Numbered from the stretch's first letter, positions 44,266 to 53,574 are shown. The stretch: DNA of 64,000 nt from Geobacter sp. (GCA_003574885.1 PJFC01000003.1:310001-374000); one strand, 5' to 3'. The notes: generated by a model from the letters alone, not told the origin. Made by a program: numbers and translations.

Positions 44266-44466
44266 TCAATGTAGCATTTGAACGGCGCAGATGGGCAAAT
44301 CAAGCTCCGTCACCTCACCATCACCGTTAATGTCGAGTTTGAGGTTACCCGTCCCCCACCCCGCCACAATAGTCCTGATGTCATCGGCATTTTTCAACGA
44401 GGTAAAGAAAGGAATGGATGGAATGAGAAGTGACTGAACGGGAAGGCTTTTGCTGGACAAGGCACT
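44266..44466 (-). pseudogene. Dockerin/EF-hand-like C-terminal fragment
   Basis: Directly behind the histidine kinase stop, an open frame ends LKLDINGDGEVTELDLP before its stop at 44266-44268, preceded by LKNADDIRTIVAGWGTG. The DxNxDGxVxxxD loop is a textbook dockerin/EF-hand calcium site. No start codon or ribosome-binding site of its own; upstream the frame runs out of phase inside the kinase gene. Probably the surviving 3' end of a secreted-protein gene truncated when the kinase region was joined. Confidence 0.45.
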
Positions 44467-44468
44467 GA

Positions 44469-46634
44469 TCAGGGCGAAGGTGCAGAACTCATCTGCTTGA
44501 GGGTGAAATAGAAGATAGCCCCCTTGCCGACTTCCGCCTCTGCCCATACTGTTCCGCCATGGCGCTCGATGACGCGCTGAACGGTTGCCAGCCCAATGCC
44601 GGTGCCGGGGAAGTCACTTGTAGCATGCAGGCGCTTGAACGGAGCGAAAAGCTCAGCGGCATTTTTCATGTCAAATCCGGCGCCGTTATCGCGCACGAAG
44701 TAGACTGTCTCGCCGTCGCGCTCGGTAACACCGAATTCTATCCTTGCGAATGGAGTCTTCCGGGAATACTTCCAGGCATTCCCCAAGAGGTTTTCCAGAG
44801 CAATCTTCATCAGTTGAGGGTCACAGAAGGACGTCACGCCGGTTGCAATGACAAAATCAACCCTGCGTCCAGGCGCAGTAATTTGCAGTTTGCTGGCAAT
44901 GGTCTTTGCAAGACCGCTCAGATCAACATCTTCTGTATGCATCTCGCTTCTGGTAACCCCGGACAGAGCAAGGATCGCCTCGATCAATTCTTCCATGTGC
45001 TCGCTCCCCTCACAGATGGCATGGAGGAACGTTCTGCCGTTTTCATCAAGGGTCTCGCCGTACATTTCAAGAAGGGCCTGCCCGGCCGCGTAGATACGGG
45101 TCAGGGGAGAGCGCAGGTCGTGAGAAAGGGTATAACTGAAAGACTCCAGTTCCTTATTCGACGAAATCAACTCCAGGGTCTGCTGTTGAAGTAAAGCGGT
45201 CTGCTCTTTGAGTGCCTGTTCCGACTTCACTTGCTGGGTCATATCTCTGACCACTTCGATGCCGGCGATGATGTTCCCCTCTGCGTCGCGCAACGGCGAT
45301 GCGGTAACCCCGATGGGGATACCCGAAGGAAGGATCTTGAGCAGCTTATGGATAAGACCGTCCTTGTAGCATCGGACGATGGGACACCCCTCACAGAGCT
45401 TGTCACGGCAGGAGTAGGCCTGATAGCAATAACTCCCGACAAAACTGCCACCGACAATATCCTGATGGACCTTATTCTGGTACATTACCTTGAAATCAAG
45501 CCCTTGGATACTGACGCCATCACCCATGGCGGCAATAATGGCCTCTGATTTGTTCTTCTCCTCCTCCGCGCGGTTCTTCGCCGCCAGCAGGTCCGTATTG
45601 GCCACGAGCAGTGCGGCGGCCCGATCCGCCAGATCATGGCTGAGCGTTTGAATCTCCTGATCGATGCGCTTACGGTCGGTAATGTCCCGGACAACAACAA
45701 CAGTATTCCCCCCTTCGCTCGCAGTAAGGGATATCTCCATGGGGAACGTAACAGCATTTTTCCGTTTACCGATAAGCTCGCCGCGCCATCGCCCCTCACG
45801 GAGGAGAATGGGCCTGTCTTCCCGCTCGTAGCGCGCCAATTCTTCGGGAGGCAGGAGAATCCGCCACGACGCCTCCAGAATCTCGCTTGCGGAATCATAA
45901 CCGTACAGTCCGACAAACGCTTCGTTCAAATAAACAAATCCTCGACGGTCGTGATAAATGGCAATCCCGTCCATGGAGGCTTCCATGGCAATCTGCTGCT
46001 GGCGAAGCTTCTCCTCAGCTTCCCGCCGTTCGGTGATATCCCGGATTGATTCTATGCCGGCAATGATGGTACCGCCGGCATCCCGGAGTGGTGAGGAGAT
46101 AATCTCCACATAACGCGTCCCACGCTCCGTAACGGTACTCACCTCACGGCGATGGCGAAAACCGTCACGGAACGACCTGGCCAGATGGCATCCCTCACAC
46201 ATGGAATCCTTCTGCTGGTAGGCGGCGTAACAGTACTCACTTTCATGTTCTCCCATCATCTCCTTGTGGGCCTGGTTCTGATAAAGAATCTTGAAATTGA
46301 GATCCTGCACGCTGATGGCATCGCTCATGGCGGAAAGGATCGCTTCCGAACGGACTTTTTCCGCATTATATCGGTCCTGGGCCTCATTCAGCGCGTTTTT
46401 CAGTCGGGTTTGAAGCCTTGCCACCCGCCAGACGAACCATACTACAACTAACAGCAGGGCTGACAACATGAGGCGCATAAACACCTCATGGGCTATGACT
46501 ACTGAAGCAAAACCCCCTTCCTTTAAGAGGAGCGCATCAAGCATCTCGTCGAGAAACCAGAAAGCGACCAGGAGCACGCAACCAATCAGGAAGAATATTT
46601 TCCAACTCAGATTGTTATACGGGGGTTTCTGCAT
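44469..46634 (-). CDS. Membrane PAS-domain sensor histidine kinase with Cys-rich PAS modules
   Basis: 721 aa from ATG 46632-46634 (GGGAG 5 nt upstream; a longer frame has no site). Two TM helices (about 12-30 and 50-70), PAS1 (95-205), PAS2 (210-330), PAS3 (365-470), a HisKA helix with H505 (SHDLRSPL) and a HATPase domain: N box ENLLGNAWKY, G1 DNGAGFD, G2 GTGIGL. PAS1 and PAS3 both carry YCYxAY...CEGC (C135/C146/C149; C403/C414/C417), a putative metal or redox site. No response regulator is adjacent. Confidence 0.9.
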   Translation of the reverse strand: MQKPPYNNLSWKIFFLIGCVLLVAFWFLDEMLDALLLKEGGFASVVIAHEVFMRLMLSALLLVVVWFVWRVARLQTRLKNALNEAQDRYNAEKVRSEAILSAMSDAISVQDLNFKILYQNQAHKEMMGEHESEYCYAAYQQKDSMCEGCHLARSFRDGFRHRREVSTVTERGTRYVEIISSPLRDAGGTIIAGIESIRDITERREAEEKLRQQQIAMEASMDGIAIYHDRRGFVYLNEAFVGLYGYDSASEILEASWRILLPPEELARYEREDRPILLREGRWRGELIGKRKNAVTFPMEISLTASEGGNTVVVVRDITDRKRIDQEIQTLSHDLADRAAALLVANTDLLAAKNRAEEEKNKSEAIIAAMGDGVSIQGLDFKVMYQNKVHQDIVGGSFVGSYCYQAYSCRDKLCEGCPIVRCYKDGLIHKLLKILPSGIPIGVTASPLRDAEGNIIAGIEVVRDMTQQVKSEQALKEQTALLQQQTLELISSNKELESFSYTLSHDLRSPLTRIYAAGQALLEMYGETLDENGRTFLHAICEGSEHMEELIEAILALSGVTRSEMHTEDVDLSGLAKTIASKLQITAPGRRVDFVIATGVTSFCDPQLMKIALENLLGNAWKYSRKTPFARIEFGVTERDGETVYFVRDNGAGFDMKNAAELFAPFKRLHATSDFPGTGIGLATVQRVIERHGGTVWAEAEVGKGAIFYFTLKQMSSAPSP

Positions 46635-46780
46635 GAATCTCCCGTCCACAGGGAAGGTGACGACGGCAGCAACGCCGGTACGTACCGGATGCATTTTTCA
46701 AATTCGTTACAGCAACGTTAATACGTCATATCACACTCTACTCCATGAATCAATAACCGTCCCTTCCTCAGGATATACCA

Positions 46781-47797
46781 TCAGTCCCAGACACCGGCCA
46801 ACCTTGCGGCACAATGGGGGCAGCTCCCGCGTTGAAGTGAATTATCGCTGATGGCGTACCCGACACGGTGTATGACCAGTTCTCCGCAACCGGGGCAGAA
46901 GGTATTCTCCCCCCCTTCGCCAGGTACGTTTCCTTCGTACACATAGCGAAGCCCCGCATCAAGCCCTATCTGCCGAGCCCTGCGCAGGGTAGCCACCGGT
47001 GTGCGAGGCCGATCGATCAGCTTGAACGTGGGATAGAACTGGCTTACGTGCCAGGGGGTGTCCACTCCGACCTGCTCGGCTATGAAGCGGGCAATCCCAC
47101 CCAGATCCTCGTCCGAATCGTTCCACCCCGGAATAATAAGGGTGGTGAGCTCAATCCAGATTCCGGCACGCTTGTACTCCACTATGGAGTCGAGTACTTC
47201 GGTGAGCATGGCATGAACCACCTCACGATAGAACCGATCCGAAAACCCTTTCAGGTCGATATTGGCAGCATCCAGGTAAGGACGGATATGGGCAAGGGCT
47301 TCGGCGGTAATGTAGCCGTTGGTGACGAACACGTTTTTCAGCCCTGCCTTGTGGGCCAATACCGCCGTATCGTAGGCATACTCGAAAAAGATGGTCGGTT
47401 CGGTATAGGTATAGGCAATTGAACGGCAACCGGCCTCCAGTGCCCTCTCCACGATGAGCTCCGGCGGCAGGTCGCTGCCGGATATCCGGAGTATCTGCCC
47501 TTCATCGGGCTGGGAAATGGAGTAGTTTTGGCAATGGAGGCAGCGGAAATTACACCCCACCGTTGCAATGGAGAAGGATTGGCTTCCCGGCATGAAGTGA
47601 AAGAGCGGCTTCTTCTCGATCGGATCCACATGTTCGGCCACCGCTTTGCCGTAGACCAAGGTGTAGAGGGTTCCCGATCGATTCTCCCGCACGCCGCATA
47701 TGCCGCGGCTGCCATCGCCGATCAGACAGCGGAACCGGCACAGACCGCAACGGACCTTACCTTCTGCCATTTTCTCGTAAAACATCGCTTCCCGCAT
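46781..47797 (-). CDS. amrS: AmmeMemoRadiSam-system radical SAM enzyme
   Basis: 338 aa. N-terminal Cys-rich segment (CGLCRFRC, GICGVREN), radical-SAM cluster motif CNFRCLHC (CxxxCxxC), GxIxGxE-like strands (TYTEPTIFFEYAYD) and a C-terminal zinc-ribbon-like CPGCG...CPHC. Matches the AmrS family usually linked to the Memo-like and AMMECR1 proteins (AmrB, AmrA); neither partner is in the window. Reaction and substrate are unestablished. Formerly annotated as pyruvate-formate-lyase-activating-like. Confidence 0.9.
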   Translation of the reverse strand: MREAMFYEKMAEGKVRCGLCRFRCLIGDGSRGICGVRENRSGTLYTLVYGKAVAEHVDPIEKKPLFHFMPGSQSFSIATVGCNFRCLHCQNYSISQPDEGQILRISGSDLPPELIVERALEAGCRSIAYTYTEPTIFFEYAYDTAVLAHKAGLKNVFVTNGYITAEALAHIRPYLDAANIDLKGFSDRFYREVVHAMLTEVLDSIVEYKRAGIWIELTTLIIPGWNDSDEDLGGIARFIAEQVGVDTPWHVSQFYPTFKLIDRPRTPVATLRRARQIGLDAGLRYVYEGNVPGEGGENTFCPGCGELVIHRVGYAISDNSLQRGSCPHCAARLAGVWD

Positions 47798-48183
47798 GGT
47801 GGACCTCCTCTCTCAACCCTGCACCAAGTATATCAGCAACATGACCAATTACAGCGACCGCAAACCAGAGTTTAGAATTCGCTTTTCACATTATTTTTTA
47901 CAACCGCAATTTTTTTATCGTGACTAAAAAACAAGCTTTTGCGTGAATACATACAATCATGTTATATCGCAATTAACATATAATTTAAGGTAGTTAGCAC
48001 AACACAGGACAACTTGCACGAAATTACTGGCACTTAACCCAAATAATGATTTGCCCGACATCGGCCAGCAATACATAAACTACTGTTTTACTTTGCTTTT
48101 AACTAAAATATCCCCTTGCACTTAGTTTTCCGGTCGATTATAGTCATATCAAACAAGCTGAATATTCATGAAAGGACAAGCAA
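47798..48183. other. AT-rich intergenic region upstream of the zinc-ribbon gene
   Basis: 386 bp, AT-rich, no gene over about 30 codons. Contains the promoter at 48116-48144 for the downstream small gene. No DnaA boxes, riboswitch or repeat was identified. Confidence 0.5.
48116..48144 (+). promoter_or_regulatory. Sigma70 promoter of the 50-aa zinc-ribbon gene
   Basis: TTGCAC (48116-48121), exact 17-nt spacer, TATAGT (48139-48144). Predicted start near 48151, leader about 33 nt. Confidence 0.75.
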
Positions 48184-48336
48184 ATGAAGTGCCCCATCTG
48201 CAACAACAGCACCGGCGTCCAGATCGACATGCATTCGGACGGCTACGCCAGGGACATCATGGAATGTACCAATTGCAATGCGCTCTGGATCGCAACGGCC
48301 GATGAGATCATCCTGCTCAACAAACACGTCGCCTAG
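48184..48336 (+). CDS. 50-aa zinc-ribbon protein
   Basis: MKCPICNNSTGVQIDMHSDG through LNKHVA. Two CxxC pairs (CPIC and CTNC, 30 residues apart) define a rubredoxin-like zinc ribbon. AGGA lies 8 nt before the ATG and a strong promoter lies 40 bp upstream, so despite its size it is very likely expressed. Single-gene transcript followed by a terminator shared with rodA. Function unknown; resembles small zinc-finger proteins of Geobacter, but no family name is claimed. Confidence 0.75.
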   Translation: MKCPICNNSTGVQIDMHSDGYARDIMECTNCNALWIATADEIILLNKHVA

Positions 48337-48403
48337 TCCCCTGCAACATCCGTAGTCACTTATGGCGGGAGAGGCATAGGCTCTTTCCTGATGCACCAAC
48401 GAC

Positions 48404-48433
48404 AAAGGCCGCTCCCCTGGGGGAACGGCCTTT
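48404..48433. terminator. Bidirectional terminator between the zinc-ribbon gene and rodA
   Basis: AAAGGCCG-c-TCCCC pairs with GGGGA-a-CGGCCTTT (48404-48416 with 48421-48433), one mismatch, very short loop. T-runs of three on each side. Convergent genes end on both sides. Confidence 0.7.
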
Positions 48434-48459
48434 GGTGTATCGGGGAGGGTCATGCTCCG

Positions 48460-49560
48460 TCAGAACATGAACCGGCGCATGCTTATGTTGAGCAGGATTC
48501 CAACCCCGACCATGGAGGTAACCATGGAGGTGCCACCGTAGGAGAAGAACGGCAGCGGCACACCGACCACGGGGAAGAGGCCGATAACCATCCCCATATT
48601 TATGATGACATGCCAGAAAAGCATGGCCGTCACACCCACCGCCATCAGGCTCCCGAAACGATCATTGCAGCGGCTTGCGATCTGCAATCCCCACAGGATG
48701 AGGAACATATAGAGGAAAAGCACCAGCATGCAGCCAAGGAACCCCCACTCCTCCGCAAAGACGGAGAAGGCAAAGTCAGTGTGCTGTTCGGGGAGGAAAT
48801 GGAGTTGGGTCTGGGTTCCCTGCAGAAATCCCTTGCCGGTCACTCCCCCCGAACCGACCGCTATTTTGCTCTGTATGAGGTGATAGCCGCTTTTCAGCGG
48901 GTCCCGTTCAGGATCTATGAAGTTGAGTATCCGGTTCTTCTGGTAGTCCCGGAGGACGTAGTGCCATGCCAGATAAATGGAAGGGAGAGCAGCCAGCACT
49001 ACCGTTACGACCGTCGTCCAGCGCAGCCCCACGTAGATAAGCATGGAACAGGCAATGAGTACTACAAGAATGGCAGTCCCCAGATCGGGCTGCTTCATGA
49101 TGAGAAGCGCCGGGCCGCCAAGCAAAAGGGCCGGATAGAAAAGATCGCGAAGAGCAAGCCCCCGGGGAAGTGGATAGCGACTGAAAAAACGGGCATAGGC
49201 CATAACGATGACTATTTTCATCGGCTCGGACGGCTGAAGGCTGAATAACCCGAGATTAAGCCACCGCGTGGCTCCCATGGACGTCCTGCCGAAAAAGAGG
49301 ACCATGACAAGGAGAAACAGCACGACACCGTAGAACCAGAAAGCAACGTCCTCCAGTATGTGATAATCGAAACTGCAGACCATGGTGACAAGAAACAGAC
49401 CTGCCAGAATCCAGTAGATCTGTTTGACGAAGTACGGGGTGGATACTACCCCGTAGGATGCCGCTGCACTGAAAATATTGAAAACACCGAGGGAGGAGAT
49501 TATCAGGATAAGACTGAACAGCGTCCAGTCAAAGCTGGTGAACAATCGTCGATCAATCAT
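48460..49560 (-). CDS. rodA: Rod-shape peptidoglycan polymerase RodA (SEDS family)
   Basis: SEDS glycosyltransferase that polymerises lipid II in the elongasome with PBP2. 366 aa, about ten TM helices. Family segments GATRWLNLGLFSLQPSEPMK, KQPDLGTAILVVLI, QSKIAVGSGGVTGKGFLQGTQ and GVPLPFFSYGGTSMV are present, with the catalytic-region Asp in QPDLGTA. Starts 9 bp after mrdA; last gene of the shape operon. Confidence 0.96.
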   Translation of the reverse strand: MIDRRLFTSFDWTLFSLILIISSLGVFNIFSAAASYGVVSTPYFVKQIYWILAGLFLVTMVCSFDYHILEDVAFWFYGVVLFLLVMVLFFGRTSMGATRWLNLGLFSLQPSEPMKIVIVMAYARFFSRYPLPRGLALRDLFYPALLLGGPALLIMKQPDLGTAILVVLIACSMLIYVGLRWTTVVTVVLAALPSIYLAWHYVLRDYQKNRILNFIDPERDPLKSGYHLIQSKIAVGSGGVTGKGFLQGTQTQLHFLPEQHTDFAFSVFAEEWGFLGCMLVLFLYMFLILWGLQIASRCNDRFGSLMAVGVTAMLFWHVIINMGMVIGLFPVVGVPLPFFSYGGTSMVTSMVGVGILLNISMRRFMF

Positions 49561-49569
49561 GTCGTTCCC

Positions 49570-51489
49570 TCAATTTCCCGATACCTTTTCGCTGTCGCTG
49601 TTTTCCGGCACTACCGCCTCACCCGCCGTTTCACCCGCATCTTGTTCATCACCGGCCTTTGGAACCGGGGACTTTATGACACCTTTCCCTTCGAAATAGG
49701 CTCGCAGAATACTTCCTACAATGGGAGCCGCCGCTGAACCACCGTGCTCGCCATGTTCAACTACCACAGCCACGGCGATTTCAGGTTTTTCATAGGGCGC
49801 AAAAGCGACAAAAAGGGCATGGTCACGATACTGATACGGCACATTACCTTTACTGTCGCGCAATTTGACAACCTGGGAGGTGCCCGACTTCCCCGCCACC
49901 TTTACTTCGTAGAGACGGGCCATGCTGCCGGTGCCCCGCGGTTCATTGACCACCGCCAGGAGACCCTCTTTAACCTTCCGGTAGAGTTCCGGGCGGAGCG
50001 ACAACTTCTTCAGTACTTCGGGAGGGAACTCCTTTAGAACGCGGCCATCGGGGTCCACAACCCGCTTAACCAGGTGGGGGCGGTAGAGGGTCCCGTCGTT
50101 TGCCACACCGGCAATCATGGCCGCCAGCTGGATAGGGGTCGTGACGGTATACCCCTGGCCGATGGACACCGGCAAAGTTTCCCCACGGTACCATTTCTTC
50201 CCGTATTTCTTCTCTTTCCAGTCAGTGGTGGGGACAAGCCCTCCCTTTTCATTTTCAAGCCCCACCCCCATCGGGGCGCCCAGACCAAACTCCCGGGCAT
50301 AGGCGGCAATCCGGTCCACCCCGAGCCGTTCTCCCAGCCGGTAAAAATAGACGTCGCACGACTCCTTGAGCGCCCGCTTCAGGTTGACAACTCCGTGCCC
50401 TTTTTTGTCCCAGCACCTGAAGGTATCCCTGCCAACAGTATAAGACCCTGTGCAAGATACCGTGGTATTTTCGTCAATCAGCCCCTCCTGCAGGCCCGCC
50501 AGAGCGGTGATGATCTTGAATGTCGATCCGGGAGGGTACAGCCCCTTCAGAGCCTTGTTCTCGAGGGGATGGCGTTTGTCGTCAAGATATGCCTGCCACT
50601 GTTTGGCTGGCAGATGCCCGGTGAAGAGGGCCGGATCGAAGCCGGGATTACTGACGAACGCGAGGATCTCACCGCTATTGACGTCCAGGGCCACGGCAGC
50701 ACCGGCCTTGTCGCCAAAAGCCTGCTCGGCACGCTTCTGCAAGTCACGGTCTATCGTCAGGACGATACTGTTGCCGATTGTCGGGCTCGTCTCGCTGATG
50801 GTGCGCAGATACCTGCCGCGGGCATCAACCTCGATCTGCTTGCCACCGTCAGAACCATGAAGGTAGTTCTCCCAACTCCGTTCGATGCCGCTCTTGCCGA
50901 CGTAATCCCCGGGGTTATAGGATTGGTAAGTCTCCTTGTCCAGTTCAGTTTCTGATATTTCACCCAGGTAGCCAAGGAGGTGAGCAGCCAGTTGGCCATT
51001 GCTGTATTCACGGATCGGCTTGATCTCAATGTCAAGTCCCGGCAGCCGGAGACGGTTCTCTTCCAGGAATTCCATCTGTTCGCGGGTTATCCCTGAAGCG
51101 ATGATGATGGGATAGAACTTGGCGCGCCCCTTTCCTTTCTCCCATTTGTCCTGCAAATCGGCAAGGTCTAGATTGAGATACCGGGCGAGGGTATTCAGAA
51201 GTGCATCCTTGTCCTTTACGTCCTGGGGGATCACCGCCACGCTGAATGAAGGTGTATTATTAACGAGCACCTTGCCGTTCCGGTCGAGGATTGCACCCCG
51301 TGATGCTGCCACCGGCACGAAGCGGAGCCGGTTGGTCTCGGAAAGCTTCCGCAGGTTTTCCGATTCGATGATCTGTAGATACCAGAGACGGGAGAGCAGC
51401 ACGAGAAAAATGGCAGCGACGGCGATGGACATCCCGAGCACCCGGCGGCGGGGTTCCTTTACCTCCCGTATAAAGCGCTGTTTTTTCAT
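49570..51489 (-). CDS. mrdA: Penicillin-binding protein 2 (elongasome transpeptidase)
   Basis: 639 aa: basic cytoplasmic tail, one TM (VLGMSIAVAAIFLVLLSRLWYL), dimerisation/pedestal domain (SRGAILDRNGKVL), and the transpeptidase with STFK (in YPPGSTFKIITAL), SCD (SCDVYFYRLG) and KSGT (AGKSGTSQVV). A Ser/Glu/Ala-rich C-terminal tail follows. Cross-links peptidoglycan made by RodA; beta-lactam target. ATGA overlap with mreD. Confidence 0.97.
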   Translation of the reverse strand: MKKQRFIREVKEPRRRVLGMSIAVAAIFLVLLSRLWYLQIIESENLRKLSETNRLRFVPVAASRGAILDRNGKVLVNNTPSFSVAVIPQDVKDKDALLNTLARYLNLDLADLQDKWEKGKGRAKFYPIIIASGITREQMEFLEENRLRLPGLDIEIKPIREYSNGQLAAHLLGYLGEISETELDKETYQSYNPGDYVGKSGIERSWENYLHGSDGGKQIEVDARGRYLRTISETSPTIGNSIVLTIDRDLQKRAEQAFGDKAGAAVALDVNSGEILAFVSNPGFDPALFTGHLPAKQWQAYLDDKRHPLENKALKGLYPPGSTFKIITALAGLQEGLIDENTTVSCTGSYTVGRDTFRCWDKKGHGVVNLKRALKESCDVYFYRLGERLGVDRIAAYAREFGLGAPMGVGLENEKGGLVPTTDWKEKKYGKKWYRGETLPVSIGQGYTVTTPIQLAAMIAGVANDGTLYRPHLVKRVVDPDGRVLKEFPPEVLKKLSLRPELYRKVKEGLLAVVNEPRGTGSMARLYEVKVAGKSGTSQVVKLRDSKGNVPYQYRDHALFVAFAPYEKPEIAVAVVVEHGEHGGSAAAPIVGSILRAYFEGKGVIKSPVPKAGDEQDAGETAGEAVVPENSDSEKVSGN

Positions 51490-51974
51490 TGCTGCGTCAC
51501 CCAGCTTCTGCGGGAAGCTATGGTCACCACAATGGACGCGGCAAGGGCATTGACGAGCGCCTGGGGAAGCAGAGCCGGGAAGATTGCGGCGTAGACGCCG
51601 GGAGCGGCAGAAAAGAGGAGCAACAGAAACAGGTGGAGCACGCCGTTGCCGAGGGTGGCAAGGAACACGACAAGTATCATGAGATACCGGCTGTCGGTAT
51701 AGAGACGGTGGGCAATGCTCTGCAGCAGAAAGTACATGACGAGATAAGTGAAAGCGTTAAGCCCGAGGTAGAGACCACTGAACGTATCATGGAGCAGCCC
51801 GAGCAGGACAACGACCACTGCCCCCAGCGGAGGCCGCTTGCGCAATCCGACCCAGGCAACTATGATCACCACCAGGTTGGGCTGGAATGGATCACGCAGA
51901 TAGGCCGGGAAAAAACTCTCCTGCAAGATGAGAGCTGCAAAGACTGCAATGATGAATTTTAGCGTTATCAACAT
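51486..51974 (-). CDS. mreD: Rod shape-determining protein MreD
   Basis: About 162 aa from ATG 51972-51974 (MLITLKFIIAVFAALILQES); the frame is open into mreC, but this start gives the family N-terminus. Five to six hydrophobic segments, PFQPNLVVIIVAWVGLRKRP and GLLHDTFSGLYLGLNAFTYL being the conserved MreD parts. Inner-membrane member of the elongasome. Ends in a 4-bp overlap with mrdA. Confidence 0.92.
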   Translation of the reverse strand: MLITLKFIIAVFAALILQESFFPAYLRDPFQPNLVVIIVAWVGLRKRPPLGAVVVVLLGLLHDTFSGLYLGLNAFTYLVMYFLLQSIAHRLYTDSRYLMILVVFLATLGNGVLHLFLLLLFSAAPGVYAAIFPALLPQALVNALAASIVVTIASRRSWVTQQ

Positions 51975-51984
51975 AGGCGGACCG

Positions 51985-52809
51985 TCAGTCACCGTGATGC
52001 GTAAGAAGGACAAGGACCTCTTCGAGTCGGGTTATGTTGATTGCAGGACGGACCTCGATGGTCTGAAAGATGCCGTATTCCCCCTTCTTCACCATGGAAA
52101 CTTCCCCGACAGCCAGCCCCTTGGGGAAGACCCCGCCAACCCCCGAGGTAAGGATCGTGTCGCCGACCTTCACATCCTCCTCGCGCAGGGTGAACTCGAG
52201 GGAACAGCGGCCACTCCCCTTCCCCTTGACGACGCCACGGGCGCGTGATCTCTGGATCATTCCCGCCACGGAACTTGCATTATCCGTGAGGAGAAGGACT
52301 CTGGAACTGTTTGCAGCCACCTTGACGACCTGGCCGACCACCCCCTCTGCCACGACTACCGGCATCCCCTCCTGCAAACCGTCGGATGCCCCCCGGTTGA
52401 TGGTGAGAGTCTTGAACCAGGGAGCTCCGTCTTCACCAATGACGGATGCCGTCAGGGAAGGGATTTTGAGCGAGGTTTTCAGATCCAGAAGTTTCTGCAA
52501 ACGATCGTTGGCGAGGAGAGACTCTCGACTCTCCAGAAGCCGACCATTAAGGATCTTGATACTCTCCCGTAATTCCTTGTTTTCCTTACGTACATTAACA
52601 AGATCCACATAGTCGTTCCAGACACCGTTGATCGCCCTATTTACCGCGGCAGTTCCGTTTTGGAGAGGAGCCGTGAAATTAAGCACTGCCCGCTCGAAGA
52701 AATTGGCATGTTCCCGGTTCCTCAGATTGAGGGAATAGAAAAGGAATGCCAGCAGCAGGACCCCACCCGTCACCAGGTGGATGCGATATTTTTTAAGGAG
52801 TTCCCACAT
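51985..52809 (-). CDS. mreC: Rod shape-determining protein MreC
   Basis: 274 aa. N-terminal TM (IHLVTGGVLLLAFLFYSL), a coiled-coil stretch (VRKENKELRESIKILNGRLLES) and two beta-barrel domains (ASVIGEDGAPWFKTLTINRG, GMPVVVAEGVVGQVV, LLTDNASSVAGMIQRSRARG). Periplasmic scaffold that activates PBP2. Between gmhB and mreD on the same strand. Confidence 0.95.
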   Translation of the reverse strand: MWELLKKYRIHLVTGGVLLLAFLFYSLNLRNREHANFFERAVLNFTAPLQNGTAAVNRAINGVWNDYVDLVNVRKENKELRESIKILNGRLLESRESLLANDRLQKLLDLKTSLKIPSLTASVIGEDGAPWFKTLTINRGASDGLQEGMPVVVAEGVVGQVVKVAANSSRVLLLTDNASSVAGMIQRSRARGVVKGKGSGRCSLEFTLREEDVKVGDTILTSGVGGVFPKGLAVGEVSMVKKGEYGIFQTIEVRPAINITRLEEVLVLLTHHGD

Positions 52810-52954
52810 ATCAGACCAGAAATTCGCAAGGGAAGACCATCCGTCTCCCCTCTATTATTTCGACTTCGTTGCACGACCAGATCGGCCATTACCGGCATCA
52901 CCCGGGATTGAGCTCATTGCTCCGGAACAACTCGGCAAATGATTCATCGGCCGA

Positions 52955-53530
52955 TTAAACACGCCTTGTGACAATCGCTTCAGCAGCCGCCAGAAGGTCA
53001 TCGCAAACGGCTACCCCTTCAGGGACCTTTCCGGCATCCCTTTCGCCGTAACCTGTCCTGACCAGGACGGGTCGGCAACCGGCAGCCAGACCCGCTTCCA
53101 CGTCGGCAAGCTTGTCACCGACAATGTAGGAGCCGCCGAGGTCGAGGCCGAAATCACGGGCTGCCCGGAGGAGCATCCCCGGCAGGGGTTTGCGGCAATC
53201 GCACTCCGTGCGGTATGCCCCGATCCCGTCCAGCGGATGGTGGGGGCAGAAATAACAGGCATCCACGGCGGCACCGTACCTGGCCAGTTCCCGATCCAGA
53301 TGCCGGTGAAGTTCCTCCACCGCCTGTTCATCATAATAGCCACGGGCTACTCCCGACTGGTTGGTGACCACGATCACCCGGAAACCGGCCGTACGGAGAA
53401 GCCGGATCGCCTCCGGAACGCCGGGGATGAACTCGAAATCCTCGGGGAGGTGCAGGTACTCCTTCTCCACGTTGATGGTGCCGTCCCGATCGAGGAAGAC
53501 CGCCCGTTTGAGGTTTTCATTTTCTGTCAT
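52955..53530 (-). CDS. gmhB: D-glycero-beta-D-manno-heptose-1,7-bisphosphate 7-phosphatase
   Basis: 191-aa HAD phosphatase of the ADP-heptose pathway. FLDRDGTINVEKEYLH (nucleophile and acid Asp), VVTNQSGVARGYY, the zinc loop CYFCPHHPLDG...CDCRKP, and VGDKLADVEAG. Removes the C7 phosphate before HldE adenylylates the sugar. Lies between hldE and mreC; the gap toward hldE contains a hairpin repeat. Confidence 0.95.
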   Translation of the reverse strand: MTENENLKRAVFLDRDGTINVEKEYLHLPEDFEFIPGVPEAIRLLRTAGFRVIVVTNQSGVARGYYDEQAVEELHRHLDRELARYGAAVDACYFCPHHPLDGIGAYRTECDCRKPLPGMLLRAARDFGLDLGGSYIVGDKLADVEAGLAAGCRPVLVRTGYGERDAGKVPEGVAVCDDLLAAAEAIVTRRV

Positions 53531-53574
53531 ACCAACTCACTACCCAACTGAAACGACTATTTTACGTTCTGGCA

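Noticed and set aside
46180-46210. CEGCH in PAS1 of the histidine kinase as a heme c site
   Set aside because: The PAS domain lies after the second TM helix, on the cytoplasmic side, where heme c is not attached; PAS3 has CEGCP at the same place, so a Cys-based metal or redox site is more likely.
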